This document shows, piece by piece, positions 1-9,638 of a stretch of DNA of 64,000 nucleotides. Every line of letters begins with the position of its first letter. The stretch's first letter is position 1. Position numbers and translations under genes: made by a program. The notes under the pieces were generated by a model. That model had not been told where the DNA came from and made no database searches. It saw only the letters and a list, made by a program, of their open reading frames with translations. Origin of the DNA: Spirosoma sp. (GTDB lineage Bacteria; Bacteroidota; Bacteroidia; Cytophagales; Spirosomataceae); NCBI RefSeq assembly GCF_026391055.1, contig NZ_JAPLET010000030.1, positions 1-64,000 of the forward strand, given 5' to 3'.

Positions 1-1331
1 GGGTCAACACCCCCGGCGACGGAAACCCGGCTAACAACCAGGCTACACCCGTGACGGCAGGACCCGTAGCGCCCGCACTGGCACCGGATTTGGTGATCAC
101 CATCGGCCAGCCTTTCCCGGCCCTCACGGTTGGGGTGACCAGTACGTTGCCCATCTCCGTGAGCAACATCGGTACGGCGGTCACGACAGGGCCTATCATC
201 GTCACGGTGAATGTGCCAGCCAACATTACCGTACCCGCCAGCTTCACCACCGGCAACTTTGGTTGTGTGGTAGCTTCGGGGACGGTGACCTGTACCAGCA
301 ATACCCCCATCACGGCGGGTAGCAGTACGACATTAGCCGTACCGCTCACCCCGACAGCGGGAGCAGTGGGCAGCACGCCAACCTTCACCGGCGGGGTGAA
401 CACCCCCGGCGACGGAAACCCGGCCAACAACCAGGCTACACCCGTGACGGCAGGACCCGTAGCGCCCGCACCAGTGTCAGCATTATCGCTGAGGGTGAAA
501 GTTTTACTGCAAGGGGCGCTTATCAACTCATCGGCTAGTCCGCTCATGCGTGACGACTTGCGGACGGGGGGCTATTTGCCAATGACAACGCCTTACTCGG
601 CTGCGGTTAGCCCACGCTTTGCTCAAACGGGTGGCGGTGGTGGCGAAACCACAACGGCTACCGTGCTAACGGCCAATGGAGGTACGCCCAACGCCATTGT
701 GGATTGGGTACTGGTTGAACTACGGGATGCTGCCAATTCAGCAAACATAGTCGCCACTCGATCCGCCCTGGTTCAACGCGACGGCGATGTCGTACTGGCA
801 TCTGATGGCACATCGCCCCTTTCGTTCAGTTCACTGACCGGCAGCAGTTACTATGTGTCGATTAAACACCGAAACCATCTGGGTGTGATGACGGCAACGG
901 CCATACCACTGAGTAGCACGACAACGCTGGTTGATTTCACCACGCTGTCGGCAGCCGCCACCTACGACAAATCGACGGCAGCTATCAATTATGATGGTCT
1001 GGAAATGGTGACGGTTGGTGGGAAGCGAGCCTTGTGGGCAGGTAATGCCAATCATGACAACAAGGTGAAATACGTAGGCGGGCTGGATGATAACACGACG
1101 ATTCTCAACGACGTAATCAACGCCCAGCCAGGTAATGCCACACCTGCCTACAACTACGACCTTGCGTATGGTTATTTCTACGGCGATGTCGATATGAATG
1201 GAAAGGCCAAATACCAGGGAGGGGTTAACGACACGTCGATCATCTTCAGCAATGTGTTAGCGCTCTATTCCTTAAATGTTCAGGGAGGTCAGGTGTATAA
1301 CTACGACTTATTTATTGAGCAGTTGCCGTAA
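1..1331 (+). CDS. C-terminal part of a DUF11/CARDB-repeat surface protein (5' truncated)
   Basis: The reading frame is open from base 3, so the true start lies outside the window. The visible part opens with the end of one beta-sandwich repeat and then a full copy (about residues 20-150) whose period is 131 codons. Phrases such as LPISVSNIGTAV and NPANNQAT are typical of DUF11/CARDB adhesin repeats. The last ~280 residues form a different domain (IVDWVLVELRD, QRDGDVV, YYVSIKHRNHLGVMTA) ending in two Asp/Asn-rich loops (GNANHDNKVKYVGG and GDVDMNGKAKYQGG). These loops resemble dockerin/EF-hand-like Ca-binding repeats seen at the C-termini of large Bacteroidota surface proteins. No T9SS type A domain and no Cys tail is present. 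It is probably an exported cell-surface protein. Function beyond adhesion or structure cannot be told. It is followed by a hairpin terminator. Confidence 0.8.
   Translation, partial: VNTPGDGNPANNQATPVTAGPVAPALAPDLVITIGQPFPALTVGVTSTLPISVSNIGTAVTTGPIIVTVNVPANITVPASFTTGNFGCVVASGTVTCTSNTPITAGSSTTLAVPLTPTAGAVGSTPTFTGGVNTPGDGNPANNQATPVTAGPVAPAPVSALSLRVKVLLQGALINSSASPLMRDDLRTGGYLPMTTPYSAAVSPRFAQTGGGGGETTTATVLTANGGTPNAIVDWVLVELRDAANSANIVATRSALVQRDGDVVLASDGTSPLSFSSLTGSSYYVSIKHRNHLGVMTATAIPLSSTTTLVDFTTLSAAATYDKSTAAINYDGLEMVTVGGKRALWAGNANHDNKVKYVGGLDDNTTILNDVINAQPGNATPAYNYDLAYGYFYGDVDMNGKAKYQGGVNDTSIIFSNVLALYSLNVQGGQVYNYDLFIEQLP
3..470 (+). repeat. 393-bp direct repeat inside the first surface-protein gene
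   Basis: Bases 3-77 recur at 396-470 with about two mismatches, an offset of 393 bp or exactly 131 codons. This is the junction of two tandem beta-sandwich repeats; more copies presumably lie upstream of the window. The near identity at DNA level suggests recent duplication or gene conversion. Confidence 0.85.
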
Positions 1332-1339
1332 TCTAACGA

Positions 1340-1370
1340 GCCGACAGAGTGACCTACTCTGTCGGCTTTA
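1340..1370 (+). terminator. Rho-independent terminator
   Basis: An 11-bp perfect stem (1340-1350 with 1356-1366), loop GACCT, is followed by a short T run, nine bases after the stop codon of the first gene. Confidence 0.75.
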
Positions 1371-1398
1371 ACTAAACAAACGCTAAACATTCTTACAA

Positions 1399-1974
1399 AT
1401 GAAATTCCTGTCTTCGCTTATTGTATTAGTCGGACTAGCTTTTACTGGCTATTCACAAGGACTGATCGACTTAACATTACGATACAACATCGGTCAGAGC
1501 CGATATGAGGTCTATGCACGGCCTACTTTCTCACAAGCTAATTTCAACTGGGGGAGTGCTCAGGTATCGGTGGCCGCTCCTGCATCAATCGCCAACTCGC
1601 CATTTGTGGTGACCAGTGTGGCCGGTGGCGGTTGGGATGATGTGTCGCAGGTATATGCCCCTGCAGTTGCCTCGACGCTGGATTTTCACGGTATTGGCTC
1701 GCAGGGCAAAAAAATAGACCTGGTGACTAACCAGGAAACGCTGCTGTTTTATTTCACGCTGCCCCAGGGAAATTGCGTACCCGGGTTACGTCTGTATGTG
1801 AACGGTAGTGATCCCAATTCGGCGGGTGCCGGTATGCAGGGGGGGGACTTCACCAACGTTGTTTACACCACCAGTACCAACCAACAGCAAACCAATTTGT
1901 ATCAGGCTAACTACGCAAATACAGGAACTGTCTGTACCGTCTGCAACTTAGTGGCTCCTACGCTGAGTAAGTAA
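1399..1974 (+). CDS. Small secreted protein, paralogue of the T9SS protein at 2933-3784, ending in a Cys-containing tail
   Basis: 191 aa with a clear signal peptide (MKFLSSLIVLVGLAFTGYSQ). The body (about residues 22-150) aligns with the product of 2933-3784 over shared stretches: SRYEVYARP, DFHGI, RLYVNG (RLFVNG in the paralogue), GGDF. This is one compact, probably beta-sandwich, domain; a cohesin-like fold is possible but not shown. Unlike its paralogue it has no T9SS type A domain. It ends in a short tail with CTVC and final PTLSK, similar in its last residues to the PTVVSKN end of a larger neighbour. It may be transcribed with the following genes. The function is unknown. Confidence 0.8.
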   Translation: MKFLSSLIVLVGLAFTGYSQGLIDLTLRYNIGQSRYEVYARPTFSQANFNWGSAQVSVAAPASIANSPFVVTSVAGGGWDDVSQVYAPAVASTLDFHGIGSQGKKIDLVTNQETLLFYFTLPQGNCVPGLRLYVNGSDPNSAGAGMQGGDFTNVVYTTSTNQQQTNLYQANYANTGTVCTVCNLVAPTLSK

Positions 1975-2019
1975 TCAAATTTCGAGTGTCCAGAAAATGG
2001 GTAAAGACCCACCAAGTGC

Positions 2020-2895
2020 ATGATCCACTTTTTGTTTTCAAATTTCAGATGGCGGTTTATTCTGATCGCGCTTCTGCTCCCGATAACGACCTGGGCAGTT
2101 CCAACAGAAGCGGTAAATAAATCCGTATCTACTGGTATGGTATGGGCCAGTGATACCGATGGAGATGGCGTACCGGATACCAGCGATTTGTGTCCGGGGA
2201 CACCCGCCGGTACGAGCGTGAACGCCTATGGTTGCCCGCTAACGCTGGCCAGCTGCGACTTCACCTCATCCACCATCACCCTCAAATCCAGCGGTGGCAG
2301 TGGTAGCGGAACCACCCAGTACGTGCTGGCCGATTCGGTCGGCATCATTGTCCGGGTAAGTTCGACGGCCACTTTTTCGGGCTTGGCGGGTAGCCGTACG
2401 TACATGGCACTCTCCATCACTCATGATGGATCGGTGAGCAACCTAAGCGTAGGTCAGCCACTAAGCAGCGTGACAGCGACCTGCTTCGACTGGTCGGATG
2501 CGCTGCCCATTCGAGTTTGTGTGAGCTTACCTCCACCTCCACCTCCGCCAGCTACCTGCGACTACAGGATTGGGATGCCGATTACGCTAACCAGCGCAGG
2601 CGGTAGCCCATCAACGGGTACCTTAACGCGGTATGTACTTGTTGCCAGTAACGGTGTGATTACACAACTGAGTAGTTTGGCCTCGTTTTCTTCGGTCGGG
2701 CTTACGAGTGGACAGTATAGTGCGTATGCCCTGATTTACACAGATGATCAAAGCATTCAGAATCTACAGGTAGGTAAGGCGTTTTCTACCGTAACGGCTC
2801 AGTGTCTTGCCGTGTCATCGCCCTTGTTGCTGACACTTTGTGATGCGGTTTGTCCACCGTCTTGCATACCCATTACGGTTCGCCGAATACGCTAA
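2020..2895 (+). CDS. Secreted protein with thrombospondin type 3-like Ca-binding motif and Cys tail
   Basis: 291 aa. An N-terminal hydrophobic segment ending ...TTWA acts as signal peptide. Residues ~45-70 carry DTDGDGVPDTSDLCPGTPAG, a thrombospondin type 3/OmpA-linker Ca-binding repeat. Two similar ~90-residue modules follow (starting ASCDFTSSTITL and ATCDYRIGMPITL), separated by a poly-proline stretch. The protein ends CPPSCIPITVRRIR, matching the cysteine tail seen on the large surface proteins downstream. The gene lies between two paralogous secreted proteins. Role unknown; a cell-surface structural or adhesive role is inferred from composition and context. Confidence 0.75.
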   Translation: MIHFLFSNFRWRFILIALLLPITTWAVPTEAVNKSVSTGMVWASDTDGDGVPDTSDLCPGTPAGTSVNAYGCPLTLASCDFTSSTITLKSSGGSGSGTTQYVLADSVGIIVRVSSTATFSGLAGSRTYMALSITHDGSVSNLSVGQPLSSVTATCFDWSDALPIRVCVSLPPPPPPPATCDYRIGMPITLTSAGGSPSTGTLTRYVLVASNGVITQLSSLASFSSVGLTSGQYSAYALIYTDDQSIQNLQVGKAFSTVTAQCLAVSSPLLLTLCDAVCPPSCIPITVRRIR

Positions 2896-2932
2896 TAAAG
2901 AAATGACCAGATACCCTATTAACTGTTTTACC

Positions 2933-3784
2933 ATGCGAACGATATTTCTTTTCTGGTCAGGACTTCTGGCCACTACGCTAGCCATTGCACAGCCAGTTCA
3001 AGTTACCCATAGTGTATCACAGTTTGCTGTTAACCTGACATATAACAGTGAGCAAAGTCGTTACGAAGTGTATGCCCGGCCTAACTTTAAAAGTAACCGG
3101 TTTAACTTGGGGCCTTCCCAAGTATCTATTGTCGTGCCAAAGTCGATTGCCGATCAACCCCTGGCTATCTACAGCGAGACGGCCCGCTGGTCGGATTATT
3201 CAACCGTGTTTGCGCCTGCTGCGGCTCCTGAGGAGGACTTTCATGGCATTCACAGCATGGGCAAACTGATCGACTTCGAGGAAAATACCCCTTTTCTGTT
3301 GTTTACGTTTTCGCTGCAAGGCGGCTATACGGAAGGCGTTCGACTGTTTGTAAATGGACAGGACCCTACGTCGGACAAGATGGGTATGAAGGGGGGCGAT
3401 TTTGGTAATATCATTCAGGATTTTACCGGTAAAGACTACTTTATGGGCGCCTTTGATAAAGCTAGCCTGAATCAATTGGCTAGCGCCCCTACAGAACTTA
3501 AAGACCCAACAGTGCTCGTGTACCCAAACCCGATTGCTGGCGATGCCTTTACGGTTACGGCCCAGCAGTATAACCCTGGCGAACGGGTACGGCTTCGCTT
3601 ACTGTCGGCTTCAGGGGTTGAATTCCGGTCAATGGAGGAGGATGTTACCAAACTTATCTCCTACCGGATGCCGGTGCCCAGCCAGGCTGGGGGACTCTTT
3701 TATTTATCCGTTGAGCGTATCAGCGAGATGAAGGATATGGCTGGCCCCAAAAAGTTGTACAAGAAACTGGTGATCAGCAAGTAA
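2933..3784 (+). CDS. Secreted protein with T9SS type A C-terminal sorting domain
   Basis: About 283 aa from the ATG at 2933, chosen because it puts a standard signal peptide (MRTIFLFWSG...LAIAQ) at the N-terminus. An in-frame ATG at 2903 is the alternative; starts further upstream would overlap the previous gene. The first ~190 residues are paralogous to the 1399-1974 product (SRYEVYARP, DFHGI, GGDF). The last ~85 residues form a T9SS type A sorting domain: VLVYPNP near its start, a beta-rich middle, and a basic end KKLYKKLVISK. Such domains direct export through the type IX system and are cleaved at the cell surface. The paralogue lacks this domain, so the same core appears with two different C-termini. 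Confidence 0.85.
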   Translation: MRTIFLFWSGLLATTLAIAQPVQVTHSVSQFAVNLTYNSEQSRYEVYARPNFKSNRFNLGPSQVSIVVPKSIADQPLAIYSETARWSDYSTVFAPAAAPEEDFHGIHSMGKLIDFEENTPFLLFTFSLQGGYTEGVRLFVNGQDPTSDKMGMKGGDFGNIIQDFTGKDYFMGAFDKASLNQLASAPTELKDPTVLVYPNPIAGDAFTVTAQQYNPGERVRLRLLSASGVEFRSMEEDVTKLISYRMPVPSQAGGLFYLSVERISEMKDMAGPKKLYKKLVISK

Positions 3785-3792
3785 CCAGTAGT

Positions 3793-3845
3793 CAGGATCG
3801 CGGGCGAAGTTGACAAATCAGCTTTGCCCGCGATCCTGTTTTTAG
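3793..3845 (+). terminator. Rho-independent terminator
   Basis: A 17-bp stem with one G-U pair (3793-3809 with 3822-3838), probably extended into the loop, is followed by TTTTT. It closes the gene group 1399-3784. Confidence 0.85.
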
Positions 3846-4133
3846 ACACCAAAGCCTATTGATAATCTTATCTCTGATATAGATTTTGAGTGTTATTTCC
3901 TTTACGCCCCGTAACAACGGCCCGGCCTAAAGGGATAAATCCGCTACCCAAGAAATTAAAATAGGTAGCTAACTAATGAGAGGAACCCTAAAGACAACCA
4001 CCTATAAGGCCGAACAGGCAGATATCCCGTTTAATTAGCTATAACATATAATCGGTATACTTTTTATAATACCTAGCCCAATTTTTGGTACTGTATTTGT
4101 TCCATTCATTAGATAAAAACGGGCCGATTCAAT

Positions 4134-7100
4134 ATGGAGTGTCTTTCCTCTATTATAAGAAATAACTGCCGATTGATGCGACTGCTGGTTTGCCTGTTTT
4201 CGTTCAGTATCTATACCCTAACCGGTTTTGGACAGGCAGTACCGACGAGCGTACTCGGGAAAACCGGTGATTACTCCTACATGTGGTGGACCAACAAAGC
4301 CAAGACCTCGCCACAGAAAGGTTTTGCCATCAAGAGCAACTACTACGCGCTATCGTTTGATTACACGAACCTGACCATCAGTAATTTTCTAATCAATAAA
4401 GCACCCACTACGTCAGACGTTAGCCTGCGCGAGGCCCAGAGTCAGAGCTTCCCCACAGTCGACCCGACGGCAGTTACCTATTCGATTCTCCAGAACACAA
4501 GCCGCTACAGAGCTATATCGACGTCTAACCAGATGGAGGATTGTCAAGTAGTGGAAAGCGGAAAATACGTTCAGCGCCGATTCATCGAGAAGGTTAATTT
4601 TCAACCTGGTGCTCCGGCTCAGGATGTATACAATACCGGTGTCGAGGTGGCCGCCTGGCCAGACCGCTTAACGTTGCTGATGCGCTACACACCCACAGCT
4701 GCCGTAACCGCTGGTACGCTGGAGATGACCTGGACCGCCCCCGCTGCCTATCCGACCCTGATCCAGAACGGTGCCGTTCAGGGTTTCAAAGCCGCCGATG
4801 GCAGTGGGTTTTTGTTTCTAAAAAGCAGTGCAAGCACATCGTTCTCCGTCAATGCCTCGACACGCACGGTTACGGCTCAGACAGCCGCCGGTACCTGGAC
4901 GGCTGGCCAGGAAAGAAATGTAGGTATTATTATTTATCCCATTGCGGCTAACATCGACGCCAGACTCCTTGAACTGGCCGCTGTTGAAAGCCAGCCACTG
5001 GCCATCACAGCTCAGCAAACCTCACCAACCAGCACGTCCATTGACGTACAGTACGATCAGGATATGGGTGCGTATCATTTCGATCTGCGTAACGACGGAA
5101 ATACGGCCTATTATTCGGCGTCGAGCAACAACCGAATCGAAAAAGTCGCGTTTTCGATACCCAACACAACCGCTACCGATCGGGTCGTTCGGCTTAATTT
5201 CGCTAAGGAGCGCAAATGGAAGAGCGGAGATGCAAAAGGGCCGTATGACGATGTGTTCGGCGTAACCGGATTATCGGCCGTATTGCGGGATAATCAGGGG
5301 AATCCGGTGGGGTTACCCGTTCAGTTAACGAAAAACTTCCACCCCGGTCCCGATGCCAACAATGTTCCAAACCACTACTACCGGGGGGTGTGGTATCATG
5401 GCTACAGCCAGTTGGTGATTCCGGCCAATACCACCCTGTCGCTCGAATATGTGAGCGTCAATGCACTCTGGGGTACGTTACCCGCAGCGTCGGAATCCCA
5501 GGTGAGCCTGGTGGGGTGCTGCTTTAACTTCCTCTGGAATCAACAGGCGATTGGCTCCTGGGGCGAAACCATTACCTATGGTGTTTCTCTGGATACGACC
5601 AGCTCGATCATCAATGATTTTCGGCCTTTATACCTGAAGTGGAAAGATGGAGGACTGTATAATCTGGGCGGTAATCACGGGGGGGCGGGCCTACTCAACT
5701 ACACCCGGTCTGATGGGAAGCGCAGCATGCACACCAACGTGCGAACGCAGTATAAGCGGTACAGCCCCAACCTGACCGAAACCACCTATGCCGGGGTCAG
5801 CGACGACGATAAGCTGAATCTGGAATATAGTACAGCTATTTATCGAAGTGAAGACATGACGCGCGGACTGTATAAGGTCCGTATGAAAGTCTTACAAAAC
5901 ACTAAATTCAAAAATTTCTCAATTTTCGAATTAGGTACGTACTGGTATCACGCCACGAAGTCCGCTAAACTGGCCGTGGGCAATACCGATGGCCTGACCG
6001 AAGAGTGGAATGCAACCATTAACGGGACCAACGCGGTCATTGGTGCGGCCAGACCCATGACGGGCCGGGTACCCTGGGTGTCGATGCACCAATCTGAAAC
6101 CAGCGAAGCCCCTTCGGCGCAGTTTTACGATGCCAACCGGGGCTTTGTGATTCGGTCGTGGAAAGCGCAGATCAACTGTCAGCCCGCCATCCCCTATCTG
6201 GTCGAGAATTCGGTGGCAGCGGCTAACTTCGCCAACGGGGGTAACAGCTCTAACCTCTACATCACCACGCCACCCGGTGTTACCGAATTTAAAGCCGGTG
6301 ATTACATTGAGGCCGATATTGAGGTGTTTCTCCTCCCCAAAGTAGCGGCCAATTACTATGGCACAAATCAAAACCTGAAAAATGCACTCGCTACCAAAGC
6401 TGATACCTGGCAAATGGTTTACCGCGAAGCCACGGGCAATGACCTGACGGTAACGGCGCAAAAGGGAACGGTTCTCGCCAAGTATCCGATTCGGATTGGG
6501 ACGACAGCCAATGCCGCTGTTTTTCAGGTAAAAGGAGGAATGGGTTACGTACCCGTTACCTTCAGTGGCGTGTCGGATTACCAGAAAAATACGCTCTATA
6601 TTCGGCAAAACAACCAGTGGAAGGCGATCAACCAGGCCGTGTATGGCAAGGATTTCTGGCAAACGGATTTCGACCCGGCTACGCAAACCTGGGACCTTAC
6701 GTTCAACATCAACCTGGACTCACCAAACGACATTCCCCAAACTCTGACCTATGCTTTTGGCGACACGCTCCAGGCTCAGTTTTGTGGTGGAGCTATTCTT
6801 TCGTCGGCCATCGACTCGCTGAACCATGCCACCTGTGGGCTGTCGAACGGCAGGGCTATGGCCATTGTGCAGGGAGGGCTGGCACCGTACACCTACGCCT
6901 GGACCACCAGCCCGGTGCAAACAACACCGTTGGCGATTGATCTGGCTCCCGGCTCGTATACCGTAACAACGACCGATGCCGCAGGATGCACAACCACCAG
7001 TCAGGTAAGCCTTACGCAAACACCAGCCGTAAGCCTTTCGATCACATCCGTTACCTGCGCTCCGGATCTAAAGACCTATTCGATCACGTTTTCGTCAGAT

Positions 7101-8882
7101 GGTACCGTAACGACCAATGTGGGTTCACTTTCGGGAACCACAGTGAGTGCCATACCCGCCGGGCAACTGGTTAGTCTGACTGCCTGTTCGGGGAGTTGCC
7201 TGACCGTTGTATCGGCCACAAACGACTGCCCCTGTCCGGTTATAAACCCGCCGGTTAGTGGGGGAGATAAAGCCGTCTGTTTGGGTACGGCCTTGCCCCC
7301 GCTGACGGTAACGGTGGGCATTGGCGAGTCGGCCAACTGGTATGATAGCGCGGGAAACTTGATGGCATCGGCAACGACAACATATATGCCCACCACTGAG
7401 GGGAGTTATTTTGCTGAAGCCTACAGCATCCTTTCCGGCTGCAAATCGACTACCCGAACGACCGTAACCGTAACGGTTAACGCCCTGCCCACGATCACCA
7501 TCGACCCGAATCAGATCCGCTGTTCGGACGACGCCCTGACGTACGAACTCGCCTATACTGCCACTGCTAACGCGGTAGTGACGACCACCATAGGCGTTCT
7601 GGATACGGCTGCAAGCAAAGTAACCGGCATACCAACCGGCCAGCCGGTACTACTGACGGCTACCCTCAACAGTTGTACGGCAACCGCTACAGCGACTCAA
7701 AGCTGTACGGCAACCACGGTATCGGTTACGGTTACGGCGGGCGATTGCCTGTCGGCTACCAATCAGTATACCATTAGCGGAGTGCTATCGGTGACGAGTG
7801 CTGTTGCAGGTTCTGCCACCGTTACAGACGGAACGGCTTCTACGACCATTCCGGTTACGGCTGGAATCAGTGCAGTACCTTACTCGCTAAGTGGACTGAC
7901 CAGCGGTACAGGGCTGCATACGGTGTTGGCCAGTTATGCCAGTCAGTCGGCCATTACTACCTATACCGCCCCCCTTTCGTGTACAGTTGCCGCTCCGATG
8001 CTGACGGTGGTGGTCAGTACACCCGTCTGTAATTCGGTCATCGGCACACCGACTGCCAACCAATATACGGCCACGGTCACCGTCTCGCTGAGCAACGTGG
8101 TAGCCAGTACCCTGACCATCACCGACAATGGCACCCCCATTAGTAGCCTCAATATCGTAGCGGATCAGGCCACGGCCAGCTTTCTCGTATCCGGGATCAG
8201 CAACGCGGCCAGCCACACCGTGGTGGCGATCCTGACGGGCGGGATCTCCGCCAGCATGATCTACACCGCCCCCGTAGCCTGTACGGTTTGCTCGATGAGC
8301 ATCACGACCAGCACATTACCCAACGGTCAGGTGGGGACGGCCTACAACCAGACCATCAGCACCACGGGCGGCACGGTCCCGCTGACCTTCGCGGTCACGG
8401 CAGGCACGTTGCCCCCTGGACTGAGCCTGAATACGACCACGGGTGCTATTGCCAGTACAACAACCAGTGCCACAACCAGCGGCTTCACGGTAAAAGTGAC
8501 GGATGCACTGGCCTGCACGGTGGCTCAGTCCCTGTCGATTACCATCGCAGCCCCGCCCCCATGCGCACTGACGGCGACAGCGACGCCGATCTCGTGTAAC
8601 ACGGCGACGAGTACCTACGCCGTTACCGGCGTCATCAGTCTAACCACCGCGATAACGGGTACGGCAACCATTACCGATGGCAGCCAGACGACCACGGTAG
8701 CAATAGGTAGCGGGGATATTTCGGTTCCCTATACGCTGGCTGGACTACCTATCGATGGGACTAACCATACCCTGAGTGTGAGCCTGCCGGGTTGTGGAAC
8801 CACATCGACTATCTATACCGCACCGGCGAGCTGTTTGTGTACTTCACCAACTTGTTACCCTACGGTAGTGAGTAAAAATTAG
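4134..8882 (+). CDS. Large secreted multidomain protein with SprB-like and Ig-like repeats and CYPT tail
   Basis: 1582 aa. The ATG at 4134 gives a signal peptide with a long n-region ending FGQ; an in-frame ATG at 4176 gives a more standard one. Residues ~35-880 form a large beta-rich region I cannot assign to a family; a carbohydrate-binding or -acting role is only possible. A SprB-like repeat follows (~895-965, APYTYAWTTSPVQTTPLAIDLAPG split around it), then Ig-like modules (YFAEAYSILSGCKSTTRTTV), and a putative-Ig (He_PIG) module (GTAYNQTISTTGG...LPPGLSLNTTTGAI). The C-terminus is CLCTSPTCYPTVVSKN, the tail shared with other proteins here. No T9SS type A domain is present. Likely exported to the cell surface. 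Confidence 0.8.
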   Translation: MECLSSIIRNNCRLMRLLVCLFSFSIYTLTGFGQAVPTSVLGKTGDYSYMWWTNKAKTSPQKGFAIKSNYYALSFDYTNLTISNFLINKAPTTSDVSLREAQSQSFPTVDPTAVTYSILQNTSRYRAISTSNQMEDCQVVESGKYVQRRFIEKVNFQPGAPAQDVYNTGVEVAAWPDRLTLLMRYTPTAAVTAGTLEMTWTAPAAYPTLIQNGAVQGFKAADGSGFLFLKSSASTSFSVNASTRTVTAQTAAGTWTAGQERNVGIIIYPIAANIDARLLELAAVESQPLAITAQQTSPTSTSIDVQYDQDMGAYHFDLRNDGNTAYYSASSNNRIEKVAFSIPNTTATDRVVRLNFAKERKWKSGDAKGPYDDVFGVTGLSAVLRDNQGNPVGLPVQLTKNFHPGPDANNVPNHYYRGVWYHGYSQLVIPANTTLSLEYVSVNALWGTLPAASESQVSLVGCCFNFLWNQQAIGSWGETITYGVSLDTTSSIINDFRPLYLKWKDGGLYNLGGNHGGAGLLNYTRSDGKRSMHTNVRTQYKRYSPNLTETTYAGVSDDDKLNLEYSTAIYRSEDMTRGLYKVRMKVLQNTKFKNFSIFELGTYWYHATKSAKLAVGNTDGLTEEWNATINGTNAVIGAARPMTGRVPWVSMHQSETSEAPSAQFYDANRGFVIRSWKAQINCQPAIPYLVENSVAAANFANGGNSSNLYITTPPGVTEFKAGDYIEADIEVFLLPKVAANYYGTNQNLKNALATKADTWQMVYREATGNDLTVTAQKGTVLAKYPIRIGTTANAAVFQVKGGMGYVPVTFSGVSDYQKNTLYIRQNNQWKAINQAVYGKDFWQTDFDPATQTWDLTFNINLDSPNDIPQTLTYAFGDTLQAQFCGGAILSSAIDSLNHATCGLSNGRAMAIVQGGLAPYTYAWTTSPVQTTPLAIDLAPGSYTVTTTDAAGCTTTSQVSLTQTPAVSLSITSVTCAPDLKTYSITFSSDGTVTTNVGSLSGTTVSAIPAGQLVSLTACSGSCLTVVSATNDCPCPVINPPVSGGDKAVCLGTALPPLTVTVGIGESANWYDSAGNLMASATTTYMPTTEGSYFAEAYSILSGCKSTTRTTVTVTVNALPTITIDPNQIRCSDDALTYELAYTATANAVVTTTIGVLDTAASKVTGIPTGQPVLLTATLNSCTATATATQSCTATTVSVTVTAGDCLSATNQYTISGVLSVTSAVAGSATVTDGTASTTIPVTAGISAVPYSLSGLTSGTGLHTVLASYASQSAITTYTAPLSCTVAAPMLTVVVSTPVCNSVIGTPTANQYTATVTVSLSNVVASTLTITDNGTPISSLNIVADQATASFLVSGISNAASHTVVAILTGGISASMIYTAPVACTVCSMSITTSTLPNGQVGTAYNQTISTTGGTVPLTFAVTAGTLPPGLSLNTTTGAIASTTTSATTSGFTVKVTDALACTVAQSLSITIAAPPPCALTATATPISCNTATSTYAVTGVISLTTAITGTATITDGSQTTTVAIGSGDISVPYTLAGLPIDGTNHTLSVSLPGCGTTSTIYTAPASCLCTSPTCYPTVVSKN

Positions 8883-9638
8883 GCTGTTTGTTTATCAAAG
8901 TCTTAAAAATTCATATTCTGTAAAAGGCTACAATACTTACTAAGTACGAGCTTTTACTTGCTATCCTACAAGTCCAGAATAAGTTGAGCCTTTATCTACA
9001 ACGCAATACCGTTGAGTCAGCTGTCTTTCTGTTAGCTCCCCGCGCCGAGCCAATCATTTTCAGCCAATTCCCACAGGTAAAACGTTCAATAAGCAGACTA
9101 AATCCGTTAAGTATTCCTCGGCTACCTTATGTTGGCCTGCTATTTGCTAAAGTGGCCTGGATTCTTAGAAGTAAGTAAAGTCCACAGCTATAAGAATAGC
9201 CTTCGCCGTTTGTCTACTAATATTTGTTGTTTGTCACTAAATCTTAGTCTCTTTTCGGCATCAGCATAGTATTTGCCCATTAGCTATCTGGCCATCATAT
9301 GTCATCGCTTGTGCAACCGCTTCCTACGGATCAGAGCGATCAGTCAATCGTTACAACTTAGGGCAGACTATGCGATTAATGTCTAAATACCCTTTACAAT
9401 TCAGATACGTTTCAGGAGCTGTTCGACCTCTGCTATCAACTTATCTGAGTTCTCCCGAGAGGGAACAGATCTATTTCAGGCACTTACCATCTAGGGATAG
9501 CAGGGACCAACACCTGTCTATCCACCAAAAGGCATTTGCATCTCAGATGGTCAGCAATCAGCGGTTGACATTATTCAATTGTTTGATCGGTCTATCTGAT
9601 GCGGACTATTTACCGCATTTCTTTTTGCCAGACTCACC
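8883..9638. other. 756-bp intergenic region, no convincing gene
   Basis: Two short open frames (8984-9178 and 9370-9654) have no recognisable protein features and I do not call them. The region carries one copy of the motif shared by three surface-protein genes (9263-9276). It probably serves as a long 5' leader for the 9639 gene. Confidence 0.5.
9263..9276 (+). promoter_or_regulatory. Shared upstream element, copy 1 (AGCATAGTATTTGC)
   Basis: A 14-nt motif 376 nt upstream of the 9639 start. It differs by one base from identical copies upstream of the 13745 and 16589 genes. It contains TA(n)TTTGC, reminiscent of the Bacteroidota -7 element TAnnTTTG but with an extra spacer base. A promoter or regulator site is inferred, not shown. 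Confidence 0.4.

Noticed and set aside
8984..9178. 64-aa open frame after the 8882 gene
   Set aside because: No signal peptide, domain or similarity; composition unlike the coding neighbours.
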